Shown here: positions 44,890 through 58,854 of the stretch, in pieces
Numbering within the stretch: the first letter of the stretch is position 1
Layout: the number at the start of each line of letters is the position of its first letter
Assembly: GCA_946807835.1 (NCBI GenBank)
Contig: OX327699.1
Coordinates: forward strand, 1,180,501 to 1,244,500
DNA: 64,000 nucleotides
Direction of reading: 5' to 3'
Source of the DNA: Ailanthus altissimus
Taxonomy: Eukaryota > Streptophyta > Magnoliopsida > Sapindales > Simaroubaceae
Position numbers and translations under genes: made by a program
Notes under the pieces: generated by a model
The model's input: only the letters and a program-made list of their open reading frames with translations
Told to the model about the DNA's origin: nothing
Database searches by the model: none

Positions 44890-47428
44890 TATTTTTAGTG
44901 TTTATTTCTTTTATTGAGGTAAGTTACTATTTGTGTATCGAGTGTGTGACATACGAGTGTATATGTAATTTCAAAAATTACAATATGCACAGCGGAAGTT
45001 TGTTTCATATACACCCATTTTAACAAATAACCACATATATCATATATATGCATAAGTATAATAATTATACATTTATAAACATGATGAACAACATATATCA
45101 CATATATGAACAAATATAACTATTATACAAAATATATATGATGAACAATATTGTACTTAAAACATAATGTAAAATACTCACCTAATGTAGGTAGCTTTAT
45201 AAATTCTTCAAGTCCTTCAACAATCCACGTGAAGAGCTATCTTGAAGTGTATTGTTGAACAATTTTAGTCCATAACTTTTGGTGGGATTAAGGAGCCAGA
45301 ATGGTAGCGTAGTTTTAGAATTTTCAGCAATTTGTATTCAAACTCTTTTGAATACAAGTTTGTTTCTTAAATGAAGATTGTAAATATTTTTTATACAACT
45401 CTTGTATTAATTAGAAATATTTAACATACAACTCTTGTATATTAATCTTAGAAACAATTTTTACATGATAATTATTTTGAATAACTCTTTGCAAAATAAT
45501 TATCTTTTTTTTTCATTTTCATTTCATTCATATTAGCCATTCATTAGAGAAGAAGAAGAGAAGTTTGTTTATTTTTCCAACACTTGAAAGAACAAAACTA
45601 AAACAACTCTCTCTTACCTCTCTTTCTCCCATTGCCGAATTCTTCACTTAGAATTGAATGAATAAATTCAATTGTTTTGCTAAAATCCATTTTGTTATTC
45701 AACACTTTGATTAAACAAAAGGAAGTGCTCCACCAATTTTATTGTTGGTCTCCCACTTAGGATTAATTAAACCAAGCACTAGAATAATGGCCACCTAAAT
45801 TAATCTTTACCAAACAAATATAATTACTTTAATTATAATGGCTAATTAAATAGCAAATATCTAGGCCCCTCATTGTATTAAAATACAATGCCATGATCTA
45901 TATATATTATAATATTATCTAATAATATAATAACAATATATAATTTAATTATTCAAAATAATTTTGAATAATTACTTTTTACCTTACTAATTTTTACTAC
46001 CATGGTTAAATGGTAAAAAGGTAAAATCAAATTATGGAACAAATTTTTTCACTTGTCAATATTCTATTAATTAACAACCTTTGTTAATTAATTCAATGAT
46101 GTACTCAACAATTAAGTCTTGACAAATGTACAATTTGATGGATCCTGAAATAATCATTCTTTTTTGCTGAAATTTATTGGATCGAACTATTCAATCCAAT
46201 CCACTACCCCAGTGCGCAACGAGTACACTCCATATTGTGAGACTCTCTATGTCCACACCTAATTTGTCATATAGAGCTCCTCCATACGTCCGTAAACGAT
46301 GTCCCATACACACGTTATGGATATTACAAATTAGCGTGTTAGACCATGCAAGTTGAGGTTATTGCATATTCGTATAATCCTTCCATCATTTATATCCTTG
46401 AAGAGCAGAGATATAGATCATCATGGTCAAATCTCTAGTTTGCTCAACCATGAACTTATCTACAGATTTATATTTCATTAAACAATATCCACAAACATAT
46501 TTGTGATATTGTTTATTCCTCTGGAATATATTTTTTGAGGTTTATGCTTGCGGCCACAAGACTTTCTAAAATACAATCTCGGAGCATCAGGATATACAAC
46601 CCACTTATATGAGCTGATGGATCCTATATCTACGTACATCGGACTCCATGAGCATCGAACCATACCCAGCGATACCTAGCGGCCAGACCATGAAAGGTTT
46701 CTGACATGTGTGAAACCAAAGCATGGTGGATCACTCACAAGCCCACAGTGGCGCTCAGGTCAAAGGACCACAAATACTACTAAACTCGGAAGACCTTCCA
46801 TTGATGGCTTTATGAGATGTCTATTGGATGTCTTCGTGAGTCTGTTCAATATCCAGTCCTTACTGAATACCTGCATCTCTATACGAGCTTCCTACTAAGC
46901 TCATGGTTTGCTAAGGCTAACCATCTGAACCATTCAGATATAGACATACACTAATTCAGATATAGACATACACTAATCTATATTAATGGGTTCCATCGAT
47001 AAACCCGCATCGATGAAATTAGATTAGGAATATTATGTTTGAGAACATACTTGCATAATGACATTTCCTAGCACCATCTGTAACTCCTTGCAGTTATGTC
47101 ATTACTAATATATTCTCAGGTCATTATCCCATTTCAGACAAGACTCTAACTTCTTAGATTTCGCTAACTCTTATAAACTTACTAACTCTTAGTACCACAA
47201 ACTCTTAGTGTTTATAACTATTAGCGTTGCTAACTCTTAGCCCTAGTCTAAATGCTTTTAGACCAGATCTGAACTCCTTCAGATCATACAATGTCTAAAA
47301 CGTTACAAGCATATTACTATTTAATAATAAATAATATTAACGATTTTATTATAAATAATAATTGTATAAATACTATCACTATATATTTATACATTATGGG
47401 ATGGCACGTAAGCACAAACCCCAACAGT
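44890..47428 (-). repeat. 3' LTR of a minus-strand Copia (left arm of inverted repeat)
   Basis: On the minus strand it begins TGTTGGGGTTTGTGCTTACG at 47428 and is homologous, in reverse orientation, to 48951-51540. Matching blocks include the region round 46330-46380 versus 49960-50000 (CAAGTTGAGGTTAT) and 45240-45280 versus 51320-51345. A 22-bp tandem duplication lies at 46932-46975. The left end is approximate. Divergence is considerable. Confidence 0.65.
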
Positions 47429-48950
47429 TACTTCATTCATAATGTACCTTTTATTATGATTGCTTTTAATGATGCATATGTTTTTTTTTAATCACCTTTG
47501 ATGCTTAAGTTCTTAATTTTACAAGATAAAATATTTTTCAATAATTTTATTCTAATGTTTATAAATCTTATAGTTCATGTATTTTTCTAAGATTTGAGTA
47601 AAATAACATTTATGATATTAAAACTTTGTTTTAAATGTCTTTTTAAATTAAGATTTTAAATTATTTTCTTTGCAACAATTATTTGAATTTTAACTTAGCT
47701 TTGTACGAAATTGTTGCAAGGTAATTTATTTTGAAATATCTAGACTTGAAATGAAATAGATATTGCTTTGGCTCATTGTCTATAACATAGCACGCATCAA
47801 GCTATTTCTATCTTATACATTTGATAAGTTAGACACTGTAATCCTTTCATCTTCTTTCCGATCACATTTCTTTCTAGAAAGATAAATGTCATATCTGAAA
47901 GGAACATTAACTGTCTCACAATCAATAAATTTATACTTACAAGGACTTGTCTATGTACGAAGATTGAGATATTTCTATTAGCCTCTTGACTATATCTCTA
48001 TAAAACTTTATACTTAGTATATAAGAAGTCTCTCCAAAATCTTTTATGGAGAGGTTCTTTACTCAGATAACACATAGCTAATTGAGTTGCAACATATCAA
48101 CGTTATTTTCAACATTAAGTATGTCTACCATATAGAGAAATGATAAGATAATTAAGCTCCCATTACATTTTCATAAACGTACACATATTTTATTTGTTCC
48201 TGATGAAATCAGACTTTCTAATTTCCTCATCAAAATGAAGATTCTAGCTTCATAAAAAATTGCTTAAGTTCACAAATGGACTTTACTAGCCCTATTCCCC
48301 TCTAGGGGTATTTTAGTAATAGGTTCTATAAGAACCGGACGCTCCTATTTGGTCAAATACCTAGCGACAAACTCCTATGTTCCTTTCATTACAGTATTTC
48401 TGAACAAGTTCCTGGATAACAAGCCTAGTTTGCACACTAGATTAGCAGTTAAGCTGGATGCAAAACCTACAGGCTATTCCATGCATATCTCTTACTCTAG
48501 ATATACATATTGGAACGTCGTCTTTACATCCATCGACCAGACCTAAATAACATAATGTGTGGCAATAGTCAACAAAATTTGAATTGACTTTAGCATAGTT
48601 ACTAGTGAAAAGGTTTCCTCATAACTGACCCTAGATCTCTAAGTGTAACCAAGTGGCTTTGATGGTCTCTGTCTTTATATGAGGCCTATGCATCTGATGC
48701 GTAAACATTTTTACAACATATAGGAATAATTCCTACGACAAGCACAACTAAGTTCCAAACTTGATTGTTATGTAGAAAGTTAATTTGGATTTTATGGCAT
48801 ATTACCATTTTTCCAAATCGATGTCAAATATCGCCTCTTCATAAGTCAAAGAATCCTTTTCTTCAACTAAGAAAACACTAAGGGCACCTTCAAGTATAAA
48901 AAATACCTAAATGGTGGCCTTGATATCCTTTCCGATCTATGAGAAGAGTG
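47429..48950 (-). pseudogene. Copia RT/RNase H remnant between opposed LTRs
   Basis: Minus-strand translation gives YEETFSLVTMLKSIQILL, then a decayed [13 protein letters not shown] and VCKL block (reverse transcriptase, about 48.3-48.65 kb), and further left KMKRITVSNLSNV and ISISFQV-type remains of the 'PYASAVGSLMYA..RPD' block near 47.8 kb. It is heavily interrupted. Its 3' side abuts the LTR starting at 47428; its 5' side is cut by the + LTR at 48951. Confidence 0.6.
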
Positions 48951-51540
48951 TGTTGGGATTTGTGCTTACGTGTCATCCTATTATGTATAAATATTTAATT
49001 ATAGTATTTATACAATTATCATTTCTAATAGAATAGTTAATATTATTAATTATTAAATGGTAAGATGTTTGTAATATTTCAGATATTGTATGATCTAAAA
49101 GAGATCAGATAATTACTAATAGTTAGCAACGCTAAAAGTTATAAGTGTTAAGAGTTAGCAAGTTATAAGAATTAACAAAATCTAAGAAGTTAGAGCCTTC
49201 TATGAAATGGGACGAAGACCTCATAATATATTAGTAATGACTTAGCTACAAAGAATTACAGATGGTGCTAAAAAATGTCATTAAGTAAGTACGTTCTTAA
49301 ACACTATGTTCCTGATCTAATTTTATTGATGCGGGTCATTGATGAAACCTATTAATATAGATTAGTGTGTGTCGATATCTAGATGGTTCAGATGCTTAAT
49401 CTTACCAACCATGAACATAACGAAAGCTCGTATAGGCATACAGGGATTCAATAAGGACTGAATACTAAACAGACTTATGAGGACATCCAATAAACATTTC
49501 ATAAAGCCATCAATGGAAGGTCTTCTCGAGTTGAGTAGTATTTAGGGTCTTTTGATATGAGTGCCACGGTAGACTTGTGAGTGATCCATCATACTTTGGT
49601 TTCACATATGTCAGAAACCTTTCATGGTCTGACTGCTGGGTATTACTGGGTATGGTCCGATACTCATAGAGTCTGGTGTGCATAGATATGGAATCGTCAG
49701 CTCATATAAGTGACTTGTATATCTTGATGCTCTGAGGTTTTATTTCAAAATATCTTATAACCACAAGTATAAAGCCTAAGAAATAGTTTTCATAGGGTTA
49801 AATAATATTGTAAAAGTATTTGCATATATTAATTATGAAAATACAAATCTGAAGACAAGTTTATGATTGAGTAAATAGAGATTTGATAGAAATAATCTAT
49901 ATCTCTACTCTTCCAGGTTAAAATAATAGAGGGATTATACATATATACTATAACCTCAACTTGTATAGTCTAACTCACTGTTTTGTAAAATTCATAATGT
50001 GTGTGTGAGGCATTATTCACGGATGTATAGAGGAGCTCCATATGATAAACCAAGTGTAGACCTAGAGAGTCTTACAATATGAAATATACTCGTTCGCACT
50101 AAGATAGCAAATTGATTGAATAATTCAATTTAGAAAATTCCAATAAATTGGATAATTATTTCGAGATCCCTCAAGATGTACATTTATCAAGTCTTAATTG
50201 ATAAGTACATTATTCAATTAGTTAACAAAAGTTGTTAACCAACAGAATGGTGATAAGTGAAGAAATTTAATCCCTCGATTTTGTAACATGCAATATCAAT
50301 AAAATAAGCCAAAAATTAGTTTTGCTATATTTTATAATATTGTCAAATATATTTAATCAATTAAACATTATTTATAGAAATAATTTATATAAAATTTTGT
50401 TTAATGAATTATAATGACATGGCACTTTGAATGGTCAAATGGAATTATTTTTTCTATTTTGATTCAATTAGTGGCCAAACAACTCATGTGATTAATGGGA
50501 TAATCTTTTGTAATATTGATATAAATGGATTCCACAAACTAATGGGTAGGCCATTAATTTAGATGATAGGTGGTGGAATACTTAAGGAAGTGCTTGAACC
50601 ATTAAAGAAGAAAATTAATTAATTTACTCTCTCAGGATAGATGAGGCGATTCAGGTGAGATCCAATGTAGATCCAACTTTTTATTCACTCGTGGGATTCG
50701 AGTGGTCTAGGGGGGACCACCATGGCTCATCTCTTCTCAATAATCCATACATCATTTATCAGTGTTGGATAGCTACCTCTCAAGCATAGGTTTAGGTTTG
50801 GACTCAATGGGAAAAAAAATGGAGCACCTAAGAGCGTATCTTTATAGACCAAGAACTACAAGATTGCTTATTTCATTTCATTCTGGGATGACGGAGGGAT
50901 CGTACCATTTAAGCCTTTTTTTTCATGGTTTTTTTGAAGGTCTGGAGAAAGTTGCAATCAATAGGATTTTTCTAATCCTTCATGCCCAAAAGGAAGAACG
51001 TGAAATTCTTTTTTCTTTTTCTTTCTGCATGGACCAGGAGATTGGATCTAGCCGTAAGAAGAATACTTGGCTGACAAATAACTCAGGATCCAGCCATGCA
51101 AATGAAAACAAGAAAATTAAAAAGCAAAATGTGATTTGGACAAGAGTTGAACAAAACATACTTCTATGAAAAATAGTTTCAAAGGTGCCATGCAAGAGTT
51201 GCATAAAACAATTTATTTTCTTGAGAAACAAAATATATATGTTTAAAGAGCTTGAACACAATATGCTACTAGAAATTAATCAAAGCTATTATTCTAAATT
51301 TACAATCCCACCGGATTGTTGTGGACTAAATTGTTCAATAGTAGACTTTAGGGTAAGCTCCGAAATTGAAATCTTCACTGAAGTTCATCAAATGTATGTT
51401 TTTTGTAATCTCAAGTTATTAATGTTTCAATTTATATGTGTATATTGTTTATATATTTAATTCTGCTGCAAATCGTATATATGAGACATATATTTAGTAT
51501 TATTAATATGTACGCAATCACATGCATGCATTCTTAAACA
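48951..51540 (+). repeat. 5' LTR of a plus-strand Copia (right arm of inverted repeat)
   Basis: Begins TGTTGGGATTTGTGCTTACG and ends near TTCTTAAACA, followed by a decayed primer site TAGTATCAGAGCATG at about 51554. At roughly 2.6 kb it is long for Copia. Homologous in reverse to 44890-47428. It contains an unassigned open frame at 50762-51169 (135 codons) with no recognised domain, probably chance. Confidence 0.6.
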
Positions 51541-54500
51541 CGGTTTAATAAATAGTATCAGAGCATGTTTATTGTGTTTCTGGATTGTTAGAGTGTTATA
51601 TGAAGTGTTTGGAATGCCTAGAAACAGTAGGAACTGAATTTTGAAGTACTTAAAATGTAAAAACATAGCTACTGTTGAATGAACGCCGCTGTGCTGTGTT
51701 AAGAATGCTAAGGCGTTCATGTTTGCACATGAACGCTAGGGAGTTTAACACGGAACATTGGGGCATTCATCTTAAATTCAACTTGAAAGATTGCTAGAGC
51801 ATTGGGTCTTTCAACACGGAACGCCGAAGTATTCAAATGCATTCGCTGGGGTATTTTGGGTTGAAGGATAAAAAAAAAGAATACAAATTTTTTTTAGAGT
51901 ATTATATTATATAATGCAAGGTTGTTCAACTTTTTACGCTGATTGTTCCAAACTGTACACTCAAATTTGCATTTTTGCATTTGAATTTTTTATATTATTT
52001 AATGCAATTATAATGGTTATATAATTATTTTATAAATTGTAAATATTTGTTTATGTTGTTATCCATAATGGGAGCTTTATTGGTGGGGGTTAGTTGTACT
52101 TGTATAAACAAATATTCGAATTATAAATTAGATCTGTATGAGATGTGAAAATTTATAATAATGGTTGATGGTAATAATAATTAATAAAAAATTAATTATT
52201 AAAAATCTCTTAATGAGATTGAATAGTATTGTATTATGAGATAATATTATACAATGATCCGTCTTGTCAATATAGTATTAGTTGGGTCATTTCGGTTATT
52301 TCCAAAATTGCTAAAGTATGAGGGATTGGTCGGGGTAATTCGGGCTATGCCGGTTAAACATGAGATGAGACAAATATATGCAAAAGTATTGCCTTAGATC
52401 GCTAAACTGTGAGGGTAGTATCAGTAAGATATATTTTATGATTGACAATTTAATCTAGAATACACTTATCCTAGATCGCTAAAGATAACGGATAAGGTAT
52501 ATTTAAGATCAGTTGTAAGAGTTGCATGAGATGCAATTTACAATAGTTGTCAACCTTTTGGGTTTACAAAGACCAATATTGCTATAGCGGGAGGCTGAAG
52601 TAAAATGCCAATGAGGTCCACTTCTTACTGTAAAGTTTAGAATGTTTAAACTTTTATTTTTCCGTTTGAGAGATTAAAAGAATTATGTAAAGTAGTACGA
52701 GGACGTCTTTAGATTAAAAAATATATAAACGTTATACCCAAGATCTAAAGCGTTATTAAACGTTAGAAATATTCATAGCATCTTCTATTAAGGTTAGTGT
52801 CTTATAGAGATAAAATGACTGTGAACAACCCATTAGTATACTTGATTTAGGCACACAAACTATATGGTACTGATAAATATTTAGATTTGCTTATAAATCT
52901 AAGTATTGTTATAGATTAATAAAAATATTAAAATATATAATTGATCAAAAGATAATATAAGAGATGTTTTTGATAATGTCTTTTGAGAAGAGATGGAAGC
53001 TTATTATAAAAGGATTAAAAATAATTTAAAAGTCAAATCATATATCCTGACCTATCTAATGATCTTCAATGGGAGCATATGTACATGAGATGCACAAATA
53101 GTATTATGCTTCATCTAAAATTTATTTAATATAACTAAAACATATATAGAGATTAATTACAACGTAAATTATTTTCATTATAGTAAGGTTTAAAATAGTA
53201 AATGTTATTGTTCTAGGAACCTTAATTTAAAAAAGATAAACTTCTTAGATATCTGTTTACAAATCAATGACATTTCATATGCATATGGTGTGAAGAAGTA
53301 TAGGGGTATAAAATACCGTATATCCTACTCACATCTACAAGGTGTTGCGTGATCTAAGCAATACTAGAAAGCTATGAAAAGAGAAGTACAACTGCACGTA
53401 AGGAATAGACATTACCTAGTCGTAGTAGCTATTAAGACTTTTAAGTCACTTCTTTATTCTAGTAAAAGCATTATGTTGTATAATTGCTATTTTATGTCAA
53501 ACATTATTGGGAAAAATATATCACTCCCTGTATTAGATAGAGAGAGTTATCTTAAATACCTTAAGAATAGTTCTTCATGTTTATATCATAATGATATTTT
53601 TGCTAATTGAGTGTTACTTATTTAATTGCCATTATATCTTATATACAACAAGAAATATATAAAAATGTCTAATTGAACCGAATAAATAATAGTTAGAAAA
53701 TTTTGAAAAATAATGAATTATGGCATAATTAGGTCATGTAGGCGTGAGACGACTATCCTGTCTGGTTGAGGATGGTCAAATACTTAATCTGACCATAGAA
53801 CTTAGTCCAGTTTATGAATCCTGTATTAAAACAAAGTTGACTAAATCCTTATGTAGGTGTTGAACACTGGGCCACTGATTCATTAAAACTAGTACATAGT
53901 GATGTATATAATTCAATGAATCATACTACCACTAGTGGACTTCGATACTTTGCTATCTTTTTCATGATTTGTCAGGATATGGACATGTGTTTCTAAGAAA
54001 CACAGGTCGAAAATTTTAAAGTGCTCAAAGAATTTTGACTAGAAGTAAAGAAACAAACCATTATGTATATTGAACACCTTCAATCAGATCAAGGTTATTT
54101 ATACATGAGTAGCAAATTTACATATTATTTAAAGAAGAATGAGCTCAATATAGTTCTTTAGGTACTCCTCAAAATAAATGTTTTTTTGAAGTAAAGAAAC
54201 AGGACTTTATTAGATATAGTTCGATCAATGTTGAGCTTAACCAATTTTGTAAAATATCTATGGAGTTATACTCTAGAAACTGCTACTCACTTATTGAATA
54301 AAGTTTCATCGTAAGTCGTTCCTTCTACTACATATGAGATATGGATTGAAAGAAAATTGGGTCTTAATTATGTTAAGATTTAGGTTATCCTACTTACATA
54401 AGAATTATGTAACATGATATACTTACACCCAAAAGGTACAAGTATCGGTTCATAGAATATTTCAAATAATCTAAGGGATATCAGTTCTATAATCCTGAGG

Positions 54501-55560
54501 AACAAAACTTGTTCGTTACTCGTAATACTACTTTCTAAAGAAATATTTTCTCGTAGGTCATAGAGATTGTAAAAGATTGAACTTCATAAAGTTAATCAAG
54601 ATGATAATGAACCGATAATAAAACCTAAAAAATAATTGAGTAAAATACCTTTAACACATTTTTTTCGTAGGTCAAGAAGGATATCAAGACTACACGTAAG
54701 ATATGTTTGATACTTAAAAGGTGTTCTTCGTATTTTATTTGTTAATTACTTATAAAGTAATTTATTTTATGGTTCCTACAATTACCTCACTAAAACATTT
54801 ATAAAAGAATAGTATATAATGATCATACACGCCCTTGTGCACTTATCAAAGTATTAAATTTTGATTTTACCACCACAGAAATTTGTATCAATAAAATAAA
54901 TTTAATAAGAACTCTAAAAAGAGTTCTTGAAAACCGCTTAATATTTGAAGAGTGAATTTGATATGAAAGATTTAGGGAAAGCTAAATATTGTTTCGAATT
55001 GCAAATCATTCACAGTGTTAATAGATTTTTTATCCATCAATCAACTAATGTTACAAAGATCTTGAAATATTTTAATATGGATAAAGCTTTCTATTAAGTA
55101 TCCTAACAGTTTTTTGATCTCTTAATCCTAAGATGGATTCATTTTGTCTTAAAGAAGAAGGTAAACAGGCACTCAATCTAGAAGTATCATATTTTAATGT
55201 AATTAATGCTCTATTGTACTTACCATAATGCATTAGATTGGACACAATATTCTCAATCAACTTATAAGCAAGGTTTAACTCAGAACTAACCAGAAGACAT
55301 TGAAATGATGTTAAACATATTTTAAAATACATTCATGGAACAATATGTTTAAGAGTATTTTATTCTAATAAGCTAACGTAATCCAAAACTTGTTGGTTAC
55401 ATTAATACATGTTATTTATCCTATCCCTATGAAGCCTACTTGTAGATGAGATATATGTTTATTTACAATGGCATGATAATCTCTTGAAGATCCACAAAAT
55501 AAACTATTATTGCTACTTCAGCTATCCATGAAGAGATTTTTATATTACATGAAGTAAGCA
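51541..55560 (+). pseudogene. Plus-strand Copia internal region, heavily decayed
   Basis: After the primer-like site, the order fits Copia. GAG-pre-integrase-like MLYNCYFMSNIIGKNISLP is at 53.4-53.6 kb. Integrase remains run from 53.86 to 54.37 kb (LVHSDVYNSMNH, then LRSDQGYLYMSSKF-like and TPQNKCFFE-like words, YALETATHLLNKVSS, YEIWIERKLGLN). RT/RNase H traces lie at 54.95-55.45 kb (FDMKDLGKAKYCF, IGSLxYA-type, HDVKHILKYIHGT). Almost every segment carries stops or shifts. The region 51541-53180 holds leader and gag remains, including a hairpin at 51713-51736. No 3' LTR was recognised to the right. Confidence 0.65.
51713..51736. other. Short GC-containing hairpin in Copia leader
   Basis: GCGTTCATG and CATGAACGC form 9-bp perfect arms around TTTGCA. 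It lies in a zone (51680-51860) of repeated GAACGC / GCATTCA / AACACGGAAC words. Confidence 0.6.
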
Positions 55561-58500
55561 AAGGATATATATGTTGTGATCTATCATCCATCATATTCAG
55601 AATATGTATAAATTTTTGTTTACTATAAATATTCCAATAATTTTATATAAAGATAATATTACATATATTACTTAAGTCAAAGGAGGATACATAAAAGAGA
55701 TAAATCTAATTATAATTCATCAAAGTTTTTTTATGTGCGTGAGCTATAAAAAGGCAAACAAATTGATGTCAAATAAATAGGCTCCATAAACGCAGTAGAA
55801 GTTAGATTGTCTTGTTCATAATTACATGTATAAGGATAGAGAATTATCTTAAATTCTTACTGTGGCAAATCTTGAATTGATTGGCTACAATATTTTCTAC
55901 TATCCTCACCCTTTACACTCAACGCGTGTAGGCATATGAATCTTTCTTAATCTCTAAAATTACTAATACCCAAATTTGAGAGAAGGGTAATAATCAAATT
56001 CTTTTTTACATTAGAATACGTAAAAATAATTTTTCTGGTTATATTTATTATTCTTGTTCATTATTACCCCATATCTCTCATATATATAGGAATCTCCATT
56101 GGGTATTTAAAATTAGATTAGAATTAAGGAATTAGAGTTTGATTAGGATTTGAGCTAGTAGAGGGAAGTAAGACCCATGGGCTTTCTAACTCCAACTTAA
56201 AAGGCCTAGTTCTTATTTCTTATAATACACCAATTCTTCTAAATTAACTCCAAGTTATTTTACTAAAAGTTAAGGGTTGCATTCTAGTAATCCATGTTAT
56301 TAAGTAAAATCCTATTTAATTAAAACTCTTTTAATTAAATTGGGCTTGATTTTTGTACCAATAATAACCACTTAATTGACATTCTAATTGATGTCTATAA
56401 TTAAAGTTAGGCCATAAAAAAATGTCTTGCCTATTTAATTATTTATTTGCCCCTAACTCACTGAATGTTCTAATGATCACTTTTAATATATCTATTGTAA
56501 ATAAATTTATAAATAAATATTATTATTTAATAAATAATTTATTAAATAAATTGCGACTACATATTCAAATGATCAAGTACTGCAAACAGCTTAGGTGGAC
56601 ATATTTATTAGATTTCATCTTGCAAATATATATTCATATGACCTATGAAATTATATCTCCTAAATAACTAGATTTTGACCGTTTATATGGATCTCATTTC
56701 GTGATAACTCAAAAGATATAACGTATGAATATAAGTTCATTATTTGCTTATGATTAAGATCAATCAAGCTTATTAAAGCTTTTACGAATTAAGATCAATG
56801 ACATTTAGTTAACCTAATCGAAATTCATAATAGTTCCGTTCAATGTAACATATACATTATTTTTCTACTCGAAGTCTCTACTTTGATGATCAAGGTAATT
56901 CATTCACTAAAAGAAGTAAAAAAACTATTACCTTACATAATGAAATGCAATTTTTCATTAACGGTTGTGAACTAGATTTAATTTATAAAGAACTTATGGT
57001 CCATACCCTCTGTATTAGCATCATATGTCCAATACATAGATTACATACTTTATAAATATGTGTTCATTAATATATGCTCAATTATATGTATGAATTAATT
57101 TTTATTAATCAAATAAAATATTATTTTACATACTTTAAGGGCATAAATAATATTAGTTGTCTAACAATAAGGATGGTACATGGTATCAATATGTGTCATT
57201 TCAATAGACCATCAAACTAACAAATATCATTTTGAATGGAAACTTTAGAGCAAAGAGAGCATAATCTATAAAATAAAAAAAATTATGCTAGACATATATA
57301 TGCAATACTCTTTTTATTTTTAAGTAAGTTTTTTTCCACTAGAGTTTTACTAAGGTTTTTAATAAATTAGTTGCATGTCTAAAATTATTTTATAATTATC
57401 AAAGATTTTTTTTTATTCTCATTGATTTTTTTTTTCTTAATAGAAGTTAAATACAAATATTATGAGGGGTGAATATTTAAAAATGGAAAGTTATAATCAG
57501 TTTGGATTTCCACAACCAACTTATTTATGTCTAACATTTAAAAACATCAAATTTTATTCATCAAAAGACATTGAGATATGGATGACAGTGTATTACAATT
57601 GCTAAGAGTTGTTTTTAAAATTCATAAATAATCCTTATTGTTAATAAAAAAAATTAAAAGATTTAGTTTAATTTAAATTTATTTATTTTAGGAATTATTC
57701 TTTTTAATTTCTCAACCTATTAAGTTCTATTTCTCTTTTTAGGTTTATCTTTTTTTTTTAATTTGATTTATTATTATTAGATTTATTTTTCATATTTTGA
57801 TTTATTTCTATTAGGTTTATTTTTCTTTTAAGTTTATCTTTTTTTTTTCTATTTTAGTTTATTATAAACTCTATAAATACTCAAACATTCATTAATGAAA
57901 ATATAACAAATAATGTAATATTTTTTGTTCTCTCTAAATCTCTACAATTATATTATGAAAACATACAATTTGAATAAGAATATCCATATTCTTTCATATA
58001 TCATATAAGTCTATCTTCTTTACTTTATTATGCTTTTAATTCATAACATTTAAATTCTATTCATATATCACATCTTTCATTTCGTTTTTCAAATATTTTA
58101 AAGATCACTTTGATTATTGCCTTTTTTGAAAGACACTTTGATTATTATCATGATTTCAAAATATATTACTCTATATTTACATATTATAAAATAGAGCCAA
58201 GAACATTTCGGTAACATTGAATTTGGGTAGGGCTATTTATACGCTAAAAAAATATTTGGCATGTCTATTTATTTTACATATAAATTCAAAATATTAATGG
58301 GGCTTTTTGCACCATAATATATATTATGAACACTTTTTTTATTATGCATGCCCATTTAAGTGTTAGATGTAGTATTATTATTAATGTCCTTAAAGTATGT
58401 GTTTAATAAGATTTTCTTATCAAATATCATTTACTTATTTAATACATTATTATAAGCATACATTATTGAACTTATATTTTATTTTAAAAAATATGTGATT

Positions 58501-58849
58501 TATGTATCAAATATATGATATTATTATAAAAAGTATAAATCACAAATTCTTTCTAAATTAATATGTTCACAACTATTAATTAAATTAACATTTCATTAGG
58601 TAAGACAATAATTTTTTTATTTTTAAAGTAAATAATTTATCTTAATAATTGAAGTATAGACTTCAAGTAAAAAAGACTAGCATATATGATTGAATAGACT
58701 AATTTGAATTTTGATCTAGTTAAGTAAATTTCACTAATTTTAATTTACTAAACTTTAAAAAGTTTAATTGATCTTAATCTTAAGCATATAATAAACTTGT
58801 ATATATTGCATTTTTTAAGTTATCGTAAAGTGAGATTCACATAAAGGTC
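55561..58849. other. No gene seen; imperfect hairpin and T-rich repeats
   Basis: AT-rich DNA. Positions 55977-56080 form an imperfect inverted repeat with ends TGAGAGAAGGGTAATAAT and ATTATTACCCCATATCTCTCA. At 57640-57860 T-rich phrases (TTTAGGTTTATCTTTTTTTTT) recur, followed by a TATA-like CTCTATAAATAC at about 57868, perhaps an old LTR promoter. No domain is recognised in the frame at 56422-56667. Confidence 0.45.
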
Positions 58850-58854
58850 AAAAC

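Noticed and set aside
50762..51169. 135-codon plus-strand frame
   Set aside because: Lies inside the long Copia LTR, no recognised domain, and the opposite strand is equally open.
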